Positions 44,965-54,911 of a DNA stretch of 64,000 nucleotides are shown piece by piece. A program made the translations under genes and the position numbers. The stretch is from a gamma proteobacterium symbiont of Ctena orbiculata (GTDB lineage: Bacteria > Pseudomonadota > Gammaproteobacteria > Chromatiales > Chromatiaceae): the NCBI GenBank assembly GCA_003058525.1, contig QBVD01000040.1, positions 78,279-142,278 on the forward strand, given 5' to 3'. The notes below the pieces were generated by a model. That model was given only the letters and a program-made list of their open reading frames with translations. It was not told the DNA's origin and searched no databases. Within the stretch, counting starts at the first letter, position 1; every line of letters begins with the position of its first letter.

Positions 44965-45762
44965 ATGCTCTGGAAGTTCTCGATCATCACCCTTGTCACG
45001 CTGTTGCTGAGCGGCTGTTCCATGCCGGATCAGATCGATGTAACAAAAAGCTGGAGTGCCAGCCAATTCTATTCAGAAGCCAAAAGCGCGCTGATGGATG
45101 GCGATTATGATGAAGCGATCAAGCACTATAACGGATTGCAGGCACGCTTTCCCTTTGGTCGGTATGCCACCCAGTCACAGCTCGACATCATCTATGCCCA
45201 CTATAAGAACGGTGAGCCGGAATCGGCGATCATGGCGGCGGACAGATTTATCAAATTGAATCCCCAGAGCCCATATGTCGATTATGCCTATTATATGAAA
45301 GGCATCACCAACTATAACCGGAACCAGAGTATCTTCAGTCGGATACTCCCATCCGATCCATCCGAGAGAGATGCCGGTGCCGCACTCGATGCCTTCAATG
45401 ACTTTGACAAACTCGTACGCCGTTATCCCGACAGCAGGTATTCGGCAGACGCGCGACAGAGGATGCTCTATCTCAGAAACAACCTGGCGAAATATCAGAT
45501 ACACATCGCGGAATACTACATGCGACGGGGTGCTTATCTGGCTGCCGCCAACCGGGCCAACAGGGTGGTCACCCGGTTTCAACGCACTGACGCGATGCAA
45601 AGGGCGCTGGAGATCATGGTCGATGCCTATACACGACTGGGTATGACCGAGCTTGCAGATGATGCGAGACGGGTATTGACCCTCAATCTCGAGAATGGCC
45701 GTTTGAATAACCCGGCTGAAATTGAAACAGAAAAAGAGGTGATCTCCACAGAACAACTTTAG
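44965..45762 (+). CDS. bamD: Outer-membrane protein assembly factor BamD
   Basis: 265 residues. The lipobox LLLSGC (Cys18) gives a lipoprotein anchor. Five TPR-like repeats follow: SASQFYSEAKSALMDGDYDEAIKHYNGLQARFPFGRYATQSQLDI and DAFNDFDKLVRRYPDSRYSADARQRMLYLRNNLAKYQIHIAEYYMRRGAY are characteristic. It is an essential component of the BAM complex that inserts beta-barrels. It is convergent with glnB, 23 bp between stops. Confidence 0.96.
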   Translation: MLWKFSIITLVTLLLSGCSMPDQIDVTKSWSASQFYSEAKSALMDGDYDEAIKHYNGLQARFPFGRYATQSQLDIIYAHYKNGEPESAIMAADRFIKLNPQSPYVDYAYYMKGITNYNRNQSIFSRILPSDPSERDAGAALDAFNDFDKLVRRYPDSRYSADARQRMLYLRNNLAKYQIHIAEYYMRRGAYLAAANRANRVVTRFQRTDAMQRALEIMVDAYTRLGMTELADDARRVLTLNLENGRLNNPAEIETEKEVISTEQL

Positions 45763-45785
45763 CCATGACCGAAATCCTCGACGGA

Positions 45786-46469
<684 letters not shown>

Positions 46470-48083
46470 TCAACTATTTCGTTTAGACCAGGTGAGCGGA
46501 TAGCGCCGGTCGCGCCCATAGGCGCGGCGGGTAATTTTTATGCCTGGCGGCGCTTGACGCCGTTTGTACTCGTTACTATCCACCATGCCGATCACACGCA
46601 GCACCGTCCGTTCATCGAATCCTGCGGCAACGATCTCCGTAACCGATTGATCCAATTCAACATATCGTTCCAAAATCTCATCCAGCACGGCATAATCAGG
46701 GAGTGAATCACTATCTCTCTGATCCGGCGCCAGTTCAGCGGACGGCGCCCTCTCCAAGACCCGCTGGGGAATGACCTGTGACAGTGAGTTACGGTAACGG
46801 CATAAACGATAGACCAGGGTTTTCGGAACATCCTTAATCGGGGCGAAGCCGCCCGCCATGTCGCCATACAGGGTTGCGTAACCCACCGACATCTCACTCT
46901 TGTTACCCGTTGTGAGCAGGATGCGTCCTTTTTTATTACTGATCGCCATGAGTATTATCCCGCGGCAGCGTGCCTGGATATTCTCTTCCGTCACATCGAC
47001 GGCTCTGCCGGCGAATTCATCCGCCAGCATCTCCAAAAAGGCATTGAAGGCGGGCTCGATTGATATGGTCCGATACTCCACCCCCAGAGACTCGGCTTCG
47101 GCAACGGCATCCTGGTTACTCATATCCGCGGTGTATCGGGATGGCATCATCACCACCTCCACCTGATCCGGTCCGAGGGCATCTGCCGCAATTGCCAGCG
47201 TCAGGGCGGAGTCGACACCACCCGAAAGCCCTATAATGGCCCCGTTGAAGCCATTCTTGAGCACATAATCCCTCACCCCCGTGACAAGTGCCTGATAGAC
47301 CCGCTCCTCCTCCGATACGAGCGGTGCGATCATCCCGGTCGACTGTTGCGTAGGGTCCTCCATGGAGAGATCCACACAAACGCTTGTCTCCTTAAAGAAA
47401 TCAAGGCGTTGAATGAGCTGGCCTTCTGCATTCACCACAAATGAACCGCCATCGAATACCAGTTCATCCTGTCCACCGACCAGATTGACATAGACGATGG
47501 GAAAGCTGTTCTCCCGGGCACGGTTTTGCACCAGCTCTTCACGTTCCGGCGCCTTACCGATATGAAAAGGAGAGGCATTGATATTGAGCAGTAGCTGGGC
47601 CCCTGCGGCGCGACTCATGGCGGCGGGATCCACTTCCCAGATGTCTTCACATATAGTCAGCCCGATACGCACACCCTGCAACTCAAAGGTTACCGCCTCC
47701 CTGCCCGGTGAAAAATAGCGCATTTCGTCGAATACACTGTAGTTGGGCAGCTTGTGCTTCTCATATTCGGCCAGGATCTCGCCGTCACGCCAGACCCCCG
47801 CCACATTGTAGAGCCTCCCATCCCTGCGTCGCGGATAGCCCACAACCAGGTGGATGCCCCGCACCCGCGAAACAATATGTGCAACCGCCAGCTCCACCCG
47901 CCGGATAAAGTGATCACGCAACAACAGATCTTCCGGTGGATAACCGGTTAGCGCCAACTCGGGATATACAATGGCATCCGCCTTACCGACGTGAGCCATG
48001 GCCTCATCGATTATGCGCTGAGCATTGCCTTCTATATCGCCGACCAGGAAATTGAGCTGGGCGAGTACTAACTTTAACTTCAA
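46470..48083 (-). CDS. nadE: Glutamine-dependent NAD+ synthetase
   Basis: 537 residues. The N-terminal nitrilase-type glutaminase domain carries YPELALTGYPPEDLL (Glu), EKHKLPNYSVFDEMRYF (Lys) and LTICEDIWE (Cys). The C-terminal ATP-pyrophosphatase domain has IIGLSGGVDSALTLAIA near residue 285 and TTGNKSEMSVGYATLYGDMAGG. It converts deamido-NAD and glutamine to NAD. Length fits the fused class. It lies upstream of glnB, reading the same way. Confidence 0.96.
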   Translation of the reverse strand: MKLKLVLAQLNFLVGDIEGNAQRIIDEAMAHVGKADAIVYPELALTGYPPEDLLLRDHFIRRVELAVAHIVSRVRGIHLVVGYPRRRDGRLYNVAGVWRDGEILAEYEKHKLPNYSVFDEMRYFSPGREAVTFELQGVRIGLTICEDIWEVDPAAMSRAAGAQLLLNINASPFHIGKAPEREELVQNRARENSFPIVYVNLVGGQDELVFDGGSFVVNAEGQLIQRLDFFKETSVCVDLSMEDPTQQSTGMIAPLVSEEERVYQALVTGVRDYVLKNGFNGAIIGLSGGVDSALTLAIAADALGPDQVEVVMMPSRYTADMSNQDAVAEAESLGVEYRTISIEPAFNAFLEMLADEFAGRAVDVTEENIQARCRGIILMAISNKKGRILLTTGNKSEMSVGYATLYGDMAGGFAPIKDVPKTLVYRLCRYRNSLSQVIPQRVLERAPSAELAPDQRDSDSLPDYAVLDEILERYVELDQSVTEIVAAGFDERTVLRVIGMVDSNEYKRRQAPPGIKITRRAYGRDRRYPLTWSKRNS

Positions 48084-48308
48084 GGGCCAACTCCTAAGCT
48101 ATCAACTGAAACCATAAGTTCATTCGAGCAGATCACCATTGAAAGCCCAATCAACAACAATCTGAGTCAAGCGTCAGCCATCAATCCGCATGTGATCAAA
48201 TCGAAACAGACGCTGTTTTCCAGAGGCATTGCAGACTATTGCCGCGGATGTTGCAAGACCCATTCATCATGATTGACTCCTATCCACACATAATAAAGAA
48301 TCAACCGG

Positions 48309-48545
48309 ATGGGACTCAGGTATATTTTTATTGCATTGGCGCTATGGGGCGTTTTCCTCATCGGCCGCCATTTCTGGCGACAAAACCAGCTAAAAGGCAA
48401 CAAGTCGCAACAGGTCAAATCGGTAGACAGTGTCCAGTGCGCCTATTGCGGTCTGCATCTACCCAAAAACGAAGCGGTCTGTAGCGCCGATGTGTATTAT
48501 TGCAGCAAAGCCCATCAGAAGGCGGCTGAGAAACAGAACTCCTGA
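48309..48545 (+). CDS. PP0621-family small membrane protein
   Basis: 78 residues: one N-terminal membrane helix (YIFIALALWGVFLIGRHFW), a basic stretch, and a C-terminal cysteine-rich knuckle CAYCGLHLPKNEAVCSADVYYCSKAHQKA, which probably binds a metal. Small proteins of this type stand directly ahead of pilS in many gammaproteobacteria, here with five bases between. The function is unknown. Confidence 0.85.
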   Translation: MGLRYIFIALALWGVFLIGRHFWRQNQLKGNKSQQVKSVDSVQCAYCGLHLPKNEAVCSADVYYCSKAHQKAAEKQNS

Positions 48546-48550
48546 ACATC

Positions 48551-50197
48551 ATGCTGAACTGGCTTGACTCACTCGACGACAATCTGATAAACGGCAGCCA
48601 AACCAGCGGTGCTGCCACCAACAGTCACTGGCGCTCCCTGAGTCTCTATCTGCTTTATCGCATTACCCTCTCCCTTACCCTGATGTTCTTTTTCTACTCA
48701 GGCAGCGGTCCCACCTTTCTGGGATCGGCGGTACCCGAATTGTTTGCAATTACCGGCACACTCTATAGCGCATTGGCCTTTATTTCAGTGCTGTTTTTCC
48801 TCTGGCGCTCTCCTAACCCCGAGCAGCAGACCTACCTGGCCCTGTTCGTGGATATTTGCGTCATTCTCCTGCTGACCCATGCCAGCGGCGGTATCCAGAC
48901 CGGCATGGGCATGTTGATCGCCGTATCGATCATCGCCGGTGCGCTGATAATCGACGGCCGCGCCGCACTGCTGTTTGCCGCCCTGGCGGCCCTGGCGGTG
49001 ATCACGGATCAAATATATATCTCCCTGAGCAAGACTTTCATATCGCCCCGCTTCGTTCAGGCCGGGTTCCTTGGCGCCGTCTTTTTCGCCACCGCCCTGC
49101 TTACCCTGGTGCTGAGCGGCCGTGTGCGGGCCAGCGAAAAACTGGCGCAGGACAGGGCGAATGAGTTGAACCACCTGGCAAAAATCAATGCCTATGTCAT
49201 CCAGCACATGCGCACCGGGGTACTGGTAATCGATACCTCCGGCACCATCATCATGATGAATGACCCCGCCTGGCACCTGCTCGGCATGCCGACCACCACC
49301 AGCGGAAATCAACTGGTCAAGGCCTCGCCGGAACTCGCTCATATGTTGAGAAAACACCACTCTGGCTCGAAACGGCGTTACTACAATTTCCGATCTCAAC
49401 GCCAGGGGCCCGAATTGAGGGCCCATTTCAATCCGTTGGGGGGTGAGGAGAAAGGGGATATGTTGATATTTCTTGAGGACACCTCCCAGATCACCCGAGA
49501 GGCACAACAGATGAAATTGGCCTCGTTGGGTAGACTGACGGCCAGCATCGCCCACGAGATCCGTAATCCCCTGGGAGCGATCAGTCACGCCAGTCAACTC
49601 TTCGATGAATCCCCCAACATGAATCCGGCGGACCAAAGGCTGACGGAGATCATCAAGACCAATACCGCCAGAGTGAATCAGGTCATCGAGAATGTATTGC
49701 AACTCTCCCGTCGAGACCCGGGCAGTCCGGAGAAGATTCAACTTAAATCCTGGTTGAAAAAGGTCAGAAACGATCTGATAAAACATCAAGGATTCAAGAG
49801 ATCCGAGGTACTGCTGCAGATCGAGCCTGAAGACACCGCAGTAACCGCCGATCCTGAACAACTCAGACAGATCGTTACCAATCTCTGTAACAATGCAAGG
49901 GCGCACGGTCCGAAAGACAACCTTAGTGTGCAGATCATCGGTGGAATCCTGCAGGAGTTTGATCACCCTGTGGTGGATGTCATAGACAACGGCCCTGGCA
50001 TCGCACCGAAGGTGGCCAAACAGATTTTTGAACCTTTTTTTACCACCCGTAATACAGGTACAGGACTTGGGCTATATATAGCCAAAGAGTTAAGCGAAAC
50101 AAACCGCATCCGCCTGGAGTATATTCCGGGACCGACAGGCGGCAGCTGCTTTCGCCTCCATTTTGACCACTGGCAATCCGGGAGCCGATCCGCATGA
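48551..50197 (+). CDS. pilS: Sensor histidine kinase PilS
   Basis: 548 residues. Six membrane segments in residues 30-200 (with LMFFFYSGSGPTFLG and ALAVITDQIYISL), a PAS-like domain (VIDTSGTIIMMNDPAWHLLG), the dimerisation box LGRLTASIAHEIRNPLGAISHASQLF with the phospho-His, and the ATP-binding N, G1 and G2 boxes (LCNNARAHG, VIDNGPGIAP, GTGLGLYIAKEL). In Pseudomonas it senses membrane pilin and controls PilR. It overlaps pilR by four bases. Confidence 0.95.
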   Translation: MLNWLDSLDDNLINGSQTSGAATNSHWRSLSLYLLYRITLSLTLMFFFYSGSGPTFLGSAVPELFAITGTLYSALAFISVLFFLWRSPNPEQQTYLALFVDICVILLLTHASGGIQTGMGMLIAVSIIAGALIIDGRAALLFAALAALAVITDQIYISLSKTFISPRFVQAGFLGAVFFATALLTLVLSGRVRASEKLAQDRANELNHLAKINAYVIQHMRTGVLVIDTSGTIIMMNDPAWHLLGMPTTTSGNQLVKASPELAHMLRKHHSGSKRRYYNFRSQRQGPELRAHFNPLGGEEKGDMLIFLEDTSQITREAQQMKLASLGRLTASIAHEIRNPLGAISHASQLFDESPNMNPADQRLTEIIKTNTARVNQVIENVLQLSRRDPGSPEKIQLKSWLKKVRNDLIKHQGFKRSEVLLQIEPEDTAVTADPEQLRQIVTNLCNNARAHGPKDNLSVQIIGGILQEFDHPVVDVIDNGPGIAPKVAKQIFEPFFTTRNTGTGLGLYIAKELSETNRIRLEYIPGPTGGSCFRLHFDHWQSGSRSA

Positions 50198-51549
50198 CCC
50201 AGCCGATAGCACTGATAGTTGATGATGAACCGGATATCTGTGAATTGCTGGAAATCACCCTGATCCGCATGGGGATCGATGCCCACTCGGTGTTCGACCT
50301 GGCCGGGGCACGAAAAATACTCACCGAGCAATCCTTTGACCTCTGCCTCTCCGACATGCGACTGCCCGACGGCAACGGTATCGAGCTGGTTCGGCATATC
50401 AACGATACCTATCCGCAGCTGCCCGTGGCCATGATCACCGCCCACGGTAACATGGAATCGGCCATCGAGGCCCTTAAGGCCGGGGCATTCGACTTCGTCT
50501 CCAAGCCTGTCGACCTTGAAATGCTGCGCAAACTGGTACAGCAGGCGCTTAAGCTGGGTAAACAGAAAGCCCAAGCCGCGGAACCTGATAAACCAACAAG
50601 CGGTGAACAATCCCCGATGCTGGGGAACTCGCCTCCCATGAAGCGGGTGCGTGAACTTGTCAAAAAGCTTGCCCGCAGCCAGGCCCCCGTCTACATCAGC
50701 GGCGAGTCGGGCACCGGAAAGGAACTGGCCGCCCGGCAGGTTCATCAACTGGGCCCGCGCGCCGATCACCCATTCGTTGCCGTCAATTGCGGCGCTATCC
50801 CTCAGGAACTGATGGAGAGCGAGCTTTTCGGCCATAAGAAGGGCAGTTTCACCGGCGCCACCGGCGATCATCAGGGGCTGTTTCTCAGCGCGGATGGCGG
50901 CACCCTGTTCCTGGATGAAATCGCCGACCTGCCCCTGCACATGCAGGTCAAACTGCTGAGGGCCATCCAAGAGAAACAGGTCCGGCCGGTGGGCGGTCAG
51001 CAGGAGATCCCGGTGGATGTACGTATCATCAGCGCCACCCACAGGGATCTCACCGTTCTGGTGGAAAGCGGTGAATTTAGGCAGGATCTCTTCTATCGCA
51101 TCAATGTAATCGAGCTTCCGCTACCGCCTTTACGTGAGAGAAGTGAGGACATCCCCCTGTTGGCCCAGCACTTCCTCACCCGCATGGCCCGTGAAGCCGG
51201 AACAAAAAAGTCGAAGTTGTCCCAATCCGCCCTGAGAAAACTGAAAGGGTACGGCTTTCCGGGGAATATCCGCGAGCTGGAAAACATCCTCGAACGCTCC
51301 GTCACCCTGCTCGAGGGATCGGAGTTGCTTGAAGATGATCTCCATCTGCCCGAGAATCACCAGACAAAGAGTGTCCAAGCAGCCGAATCATCCCAGCAGC
51401 CATTGGGCGATAAAATGGAACAGGTGGAGCGGGAGGCCATTATTGAGGCCCTGGAAGATACCCGCTGGAATCGAACAGCAGCTGCAAAAAAACTCGGTAT
51501 GACACTCAGGTCCTTGCGCTACCGACTGGAAAAATTCGGTATTGAATAA
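50194..51549 (+). CDS. pilR: Sigma-54-dependent response regulator PilR
   Basis: 451 residues: receiver domain (LIVDDEPDICELLE, phospho-Asp in LCLSDMRLPDGNG, Lys in SKPVDLE), AAA+ sigma-54 interaction domain (GESGTGKELAARQVHQ; GSFTGATGDHQGLF in place of GAFTGA; ADGGTLFLDEIADLPL), and a C-terminal Fis-type helix-turn-helix (WNRTAAAKKLGMTLRSLRYRLEKFG). It activates pilA transcription with sigma-54. The GSFTGA variant is common and functional. Confidence 0.96.
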   Translation: MTQPIALIVDDEPDICELLEITLIRMGIDAHSVFDLAGARKILTEQSFDLCLSDMRLPDGNGIELVRHINDTYPQLPVAMITAHGNMESAIEALKAGAFDFVSKPVDLEMLRKLVQQALKLGKQKAQAAEPDKPTSGEQSPMLGNSPPMKRVRELVKKLARSQAPVYISGESGTGKELAARQVHQLGPRADHPFVAVNCGAIPQELMESELFGHKKGSFTGATGDHQGLFLSADGGTLFLDEIADLPLHMQVKLLRAIQEKQVRPVGGQQEIPVDVRIISATHRDLTVLVESGEFRQDLFYRINVIELPLPPLRERSEDIPLLAQHFLTRMAREAGTKKSKLSQSALRKLKGYGFPGNIRELENILERSVTLLEGSELLEDDLHLPENHQTKSVQAAESSQQPLGDKMEQVEREAIIEALEDTRWNRTAAAKKLGMTLRSLRYRLEKFGIE

Positions 51550-51700
51550 GAATCTCTATCCATTAAATGGTGACCTTATGTATAGAGCTGTTTCAAGGAC
51601 TAACAGCATTAGCTCGTCATCCGTTAAACCACGTTACAAAGTTTTACATTTAGCCCAAACTACCCCATCACACTTATTATATTGCCTTAACAGGCATTTG

Positions 51701-51716
51701 TGTGACGCACATCACA
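51701..51716 (+). promoter_or_regulatory. Crp/Vfr-type binding site
   Basis: TGTGACGCACATCACA is a perfect inverted repeat of TGTGA around a six-base spacer, the Crp/Vfr consensus. It lies in the 664-bp gap after pilR, about 370 bp ahead of the sigma-54 promoter of pilA. Which transcript it controls cannot be seen. Confidence 0.6.
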
Positions 51717-51742
51717 AAAATGCAGAGGAAAACAAAGCCTAA

Positions 51743-51770
51743 AGTGACGAACATTGTCACTTTTTGACAA
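51743..51770 (+). promoter_or_regulatory. Overlapping inverted repeats, candidate PilR/enhancer site
   Basis: GTGACGAACATTGTCAC and TTGTCACTTTTTGACAA overlap in one 28-bp stretch about 300 bp upstream of the pilA sigma-54 promoter. Repeated TGTC-type half sites are known for PilR in Pseudomonas, and enhancer-binding proteins act at this distance. The assignment is inferential. The rest of 51550-52075 is AT-rich with no gene that I trust. Confidence 0.45.
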
Positions 51771-52075
51771 TTACTATCCAACCCTCTTTGAGATCAATTA
51801 GCTTTGCTATTCCTAACAATTATAACAAGCTACAGCCACGCATTACATTCGAGATAGCAAATGGATCAAAACAATCGCGACATTTAGCAATCAGTCAAAG
51901 AGCAACTCACATCTTCCACTGACTATTACAAGTTAATGATTTATAAGAATATTTGTTGATTATAGATATACATATGTTGAGCGTTTCCGTGGCTCGAAGA
52001 TAATACGCAAGAGGCTTTACTCATATATTTACCAAGCTGAGAACATATTCAGTTCCACACCTTCGATTACAAAGT

Positions 52076-52090
52076 TGGCACTATGCTTGC
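52076..52090 (+). promoter_or_regulatory. Sigma-54 (-24/-12) promoter of pilA
   Basis: TGGCACTATGCTTGC matches the sigma-54 consensus with the GG and GC dinucleotides separated by ten bases. Transcription would begin near 52102 and give a leader of roughly 110 nt before pilA. The adjacent pilSR genes make PilR the expected activator. Confidence 0.8.
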
Positions 52091-52213
52091 GTTAGGTAAG
52101 ACAAGTCGGGGCCGTTTTTTCTAAAGATGTCAGAATTACAGCCGAAAGACCCAGGTACAACCTGCAATAACTTTTTTCGCTGACCTAATCAGCAAATAAT
52201 CAGGAGTATTAAA

Positions 52214-52657
52214 ATGCGTAAACAGTCTGGTTTCACCCTTATCGAACTCATGATCGTTGTAGCGATCATTGGTATTTTGGCGGCAATTGCCTTACCTGCT
52301 TATCAAGATTACACCATTCGCGCACGTGTGGCGGAAGGCATGGGATTTGCCTCTAGTCTCAAATCATTGGTTGGTGAAAATGCCGCTAGCGGTGCTGCTG
52401 ATCTATCACTGGGCGCTTCAGGCCCAGGGCTTAATGGTGAAGCAGCAACTGCTAATGTCACGAGTGTAGGGGTTGATGCCGGTAACGGGCAGATCACTAT
52501 AACAACAACTGCATCTGCTGGTAATGGTACTGTCATATTCGATCCTACAGCAGGTGGTGCAGCGTTAGTTGCTGGCACACCTCCTACGACAGCAATTTCA
52601 TGGGATTGCACTGGCGGTACCTTGGATGATAGATACCGCCCATCAGAGTGCCGTTAA
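52214..52657 (+). CDS. pilA: Type IV major pilin
   Basis: 147 residues. The prepilin leader MRKQSG is followed by the processing site and N-methylated Phe ([21 protein letters not shown]), then the polymerisation helix through [15 protein letters not shown]. The C-terminal domain is short and Gly/Thr/Ala-rich, and a disulfide loop is formed by [18 protein letters not shown]. An AGGAG lies before the ATG. It is a substrate of PilD, and it is followed by a strong terminator, so it is transcribed alone from its sigma-54 promoter. Confidence 0.95.
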   Translation: MRKQSGFTLIELMIVVAIIGILAAIALPAYQDYTIRARVAEGMGFASSLKSLVGENAASGAADLSLGASGPGLNGEAATANVTSVGVDAGNGQITITTTASAGNGTVIFDPTAGGAALVAGTPPTTAISWDCTGGTLDDRYRPSECR

Positions 52658-52692
52658 ACACTATCCTGATAGGATGGTACTTTGAATGATAT

Positions 52693-52719
52693 GGGGGTGG
52701 TATATACCACCCCCTTTTT
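52693..52719 (+). terminator. Rho-independent terminator after pilA
   Basis: GGGGGTGG and CCACCCCC pair around TATATA, with a run of five T directly after. It lies 36 bp downstream of the pilA stop. Confidence 0.92.
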
Positions 52720-53192
52720 GGTTTACGAAGCAAGATAGAAATAGTCAACTTATATAAATGTTGCAAGGTCATAGTTAACCAAACTTATACTCTTTCAATA
52801 CATTGCAAGATCAATCAACAATAAGGCGCACCTCGTTGCAATAATCGCATAATGTGGCTCCTTGCTAATAACTTCACTTACCATGTTTTCCTTTTACCCA
52901 GGATCACTTCTGATCGATTTCGGTCTATTGCCTTTTCGAACACACAGTTTGGTAATCTGGAAGGGTTACTTAGATAATTGAATTTATATAAATATAACTC
53001 TATGTTTTATAAACATAAATATTATTCTCATCTCTCATTGAAAAATAAAATCATAAGCGAATCGTTCAATTATTAGAAATGAGTGAGTAACTATCATATT
53101 CAAACAAACGCTTTACCCAATATAAGAATTAAAATATCGTGGATAGCTGCCGAAACCATAGTAGATGAGAATACAACACCGATAGAATAGGG
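52720..53192. other. AT-rich gene-free gap between pilA and pilB
   Basis: 473 bp, AT-rich in its second half, with no credible gene on either strand. It should carry the pilB promoter, but the many A/T-rich boxes prevent a firm choice. GATAGAATAGGGATGG precedes the pilB ATG and contains a weak AGGG ribosome-binding element. Confidence 0.5.
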
Positions 53193-54908
53193 ATGGCTAC
53201 AACCACACAAAAAATTAACCTTAGCGGACTTGCACGGTGCCTGATCCAGGATAACTTGATCAGCGAAGACCAGGCCGAGTCGTCTTTTACAGAAGCTTTG
53301 AAAAAGAAGATACCTTATGTCACCTATTTAGTTGATAATAATATATTAAATAGTATTGATATTGCTATATCCGCCTCTAGGGGATTCGGCGTACCTATTT
53401 TCGATCTCGATGTAATTGATCCGGGTGTAATACCTACTGATGCAGTTGCCGAGAAGCTGGTCCGCAACCACCATGCCCTACCTATCTTCAGGCGTGGCAA
53501 CCGCTTGTTTCTTGCCGTATCCGATCCAACTAACCACCAGGGCCTGGATGAAATCCGTTTCAACACCGGCCTCGCTTCCGAAGCGATCCTAGTCGAGGAA
53601 GACAAGCTCAAGCGGACCATCGACAAGGTCATGGAGGCCCAGGAAACCAACATGGATGACCTGCTGGATGCAGACCTGGACAACCTAGACATCAGTAGTG
53701 GCGAGGATGAAACCGAAACTGACGAGTCAAAACTGGATGTGGACGAAGCGCCGGTCGTTCGTTATATCAATAAATTATTACTGGATGCGATTAAACAAGG
53801 GGTTTCGGATATTCACTTTGAACCCTATGAATACACCTATCGGGTCCGCTATCGCCAGGACGGTATCCTGCGTGAGGTGGCATCTCCGCCCTCCAACCTG
53901 GCCAGTCGACTGTCCAGCCGCATCAAGGTCATGTCACGAATGAACATTGCGGAAAAACGGGTTCCCCAAGATGGACGGATCAAGATGCAACTCTCCAAAT
54001 CCCGCGCCATCGATTTCCGTGTAAATACCTGTCCGACATTGCATGGCGAAAAGATTGTACTGCGTATTCTCGACCCTACCAGTGCGCAATTGGGTATAGA
54101 GGCGCTCGGTTTCGAGGAGGAACAGCAGAAGAAGTTCCTTGATGCCATTAATAAACCCTACGGGATGATCCTGGTTACCGGGCCTACTGGTAGCGGTAAG
54201 ACAGTAAGCCTCTACACTGCGCTGAATCTACTGAATAAACCTGAGGTCAACATCTCCACCGCGGAAGACCCGGTGGAGATCCAGGTACCGGGCATCAATC
54301 AGGTCAATACCAACGTTAAGACTGGCCTAACCTTCGCTGAGGCTTTAAGGGCCTTCCTGAGACAGGACCCGGATATTGTCATGGTGGGTGAGATACGTGA
54401 CCTGGAGACGGCTGAAATAGCAGTTAAAGCAGCCCAAACCGGCCACCTTGTCCTATCCACATTGCATACCAATGACGCTCCTCAGACCCTGACACGTCTA
54501 GCCAATATGGGCGTGCCTCCCTTCAACATAGCCTCTTCAGTACTCCTGATCATGGCTCAACGCCTTGCCAGGCGCCTATGCGAACACTGCAAGGCACCAG
54601 AGGACTTACCCAAGGAGGCACTATATGAGGAGGGGTTCACTGAAGAGGACTTGAAGACCGGTTTCACTACCTATAAACCTGTAGGATGTGACCTGTGTAC
54701 CGGTGGCTACAAGGGACGTGTTGGTATATTTCAGGTAATGCCTGTCTCAGAAACCATGGGCAAACTCATTATGGAGGGTGGCTCATCGTTACAACTGGAA
54801 GAACAGGCAGATAAGGAAGGGGTCGATAACCTCCGCAGATCCGGACTGCGCAAAGTGATGCAGGGGATCACCAGTCTTAAAGAACTCAACCGGGTAACCA
54901 AGGACTAA
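53193..54908 (+). CDS. pilB: Type IV pilus extension ATPase PilB
   Basis: 571 residues. An N-terminal MshEN/GspE_N domain (LARCLIQDNLISEDQAESSF, GVPIFDLDVIDPGVIP), then the GspE ATPase with Walker A VTGPTGSGKTVSLYTAL near residue 328, the Asp box EDPVEIQVPGINQVN, Walker B VGEIRDLETAEIAVKAAQTGHLVLSTLHTN and a CEHC...CDLC tetracysteine zinc site near residues 466-510. It powers pilus polymerisation at the inner-membrane platform. It is three bases ahead of pilC. Confidence 0.97.
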   Translation: MATTTQKINLSGLARCLIQDNLISEDQAESSFTEALKKKIPYVTYLVDNNILNSIDIAISASRGFGVPIFDLDVIDPGVIPTDAVAEKLVRNHHALPIFRRGNRLFLAVSDPTNHQGLDEIRFNTGLASEAILVEEDKLKRTIDKVMEAQETNMDDLLDADLDNLDISSGEDETETDESKLDVDEAPVVRYINKLLLDAIKQGVSDIHFEPYEYTYRVRYRQDGILREVASPPSNLASRLSSRIKVMSRMNIAEKRVPQDGRIKMQLSKSRAIDFRVNTCPTLHGEKIVLRILDPTSAQLGIEALGFEEEQQKKFLDAINKPYGMILVTGPTGSGKTVSLYTALNLLNKPEVNISTAEDPVEIQVPGINQVNTNVKTGLTFAEALRAFLRQDPDIVMVGEIRDLETAEIAVKAAQTGHLVLSTLHTNDAPQTLTRLANMGVPPFNIASSVLLIMAQRLARRLCEHCKAPEDLPKEALYEEGFTEEDLKTGFTTYKPVGCDLCTGGYKGRVGIFQVMPVSETMGKLIMEGGSSLQLEEQADKEGVDNLRRSGLRKVMQGITSLKELNRVTKD

Positions 54909-54911
54909 CCC

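Noticed and set aside
48785..49966. 393-codon minus-strand open frame
   Set aside because: Shadow of pilS; composition and lack of motifs argue against a gene.
51542..51742. 66-codon frame after pilR
   Set aside because: Runs through the Crp-type palindrome in AT-rich DNA, no conserved features; treated as non-coding.
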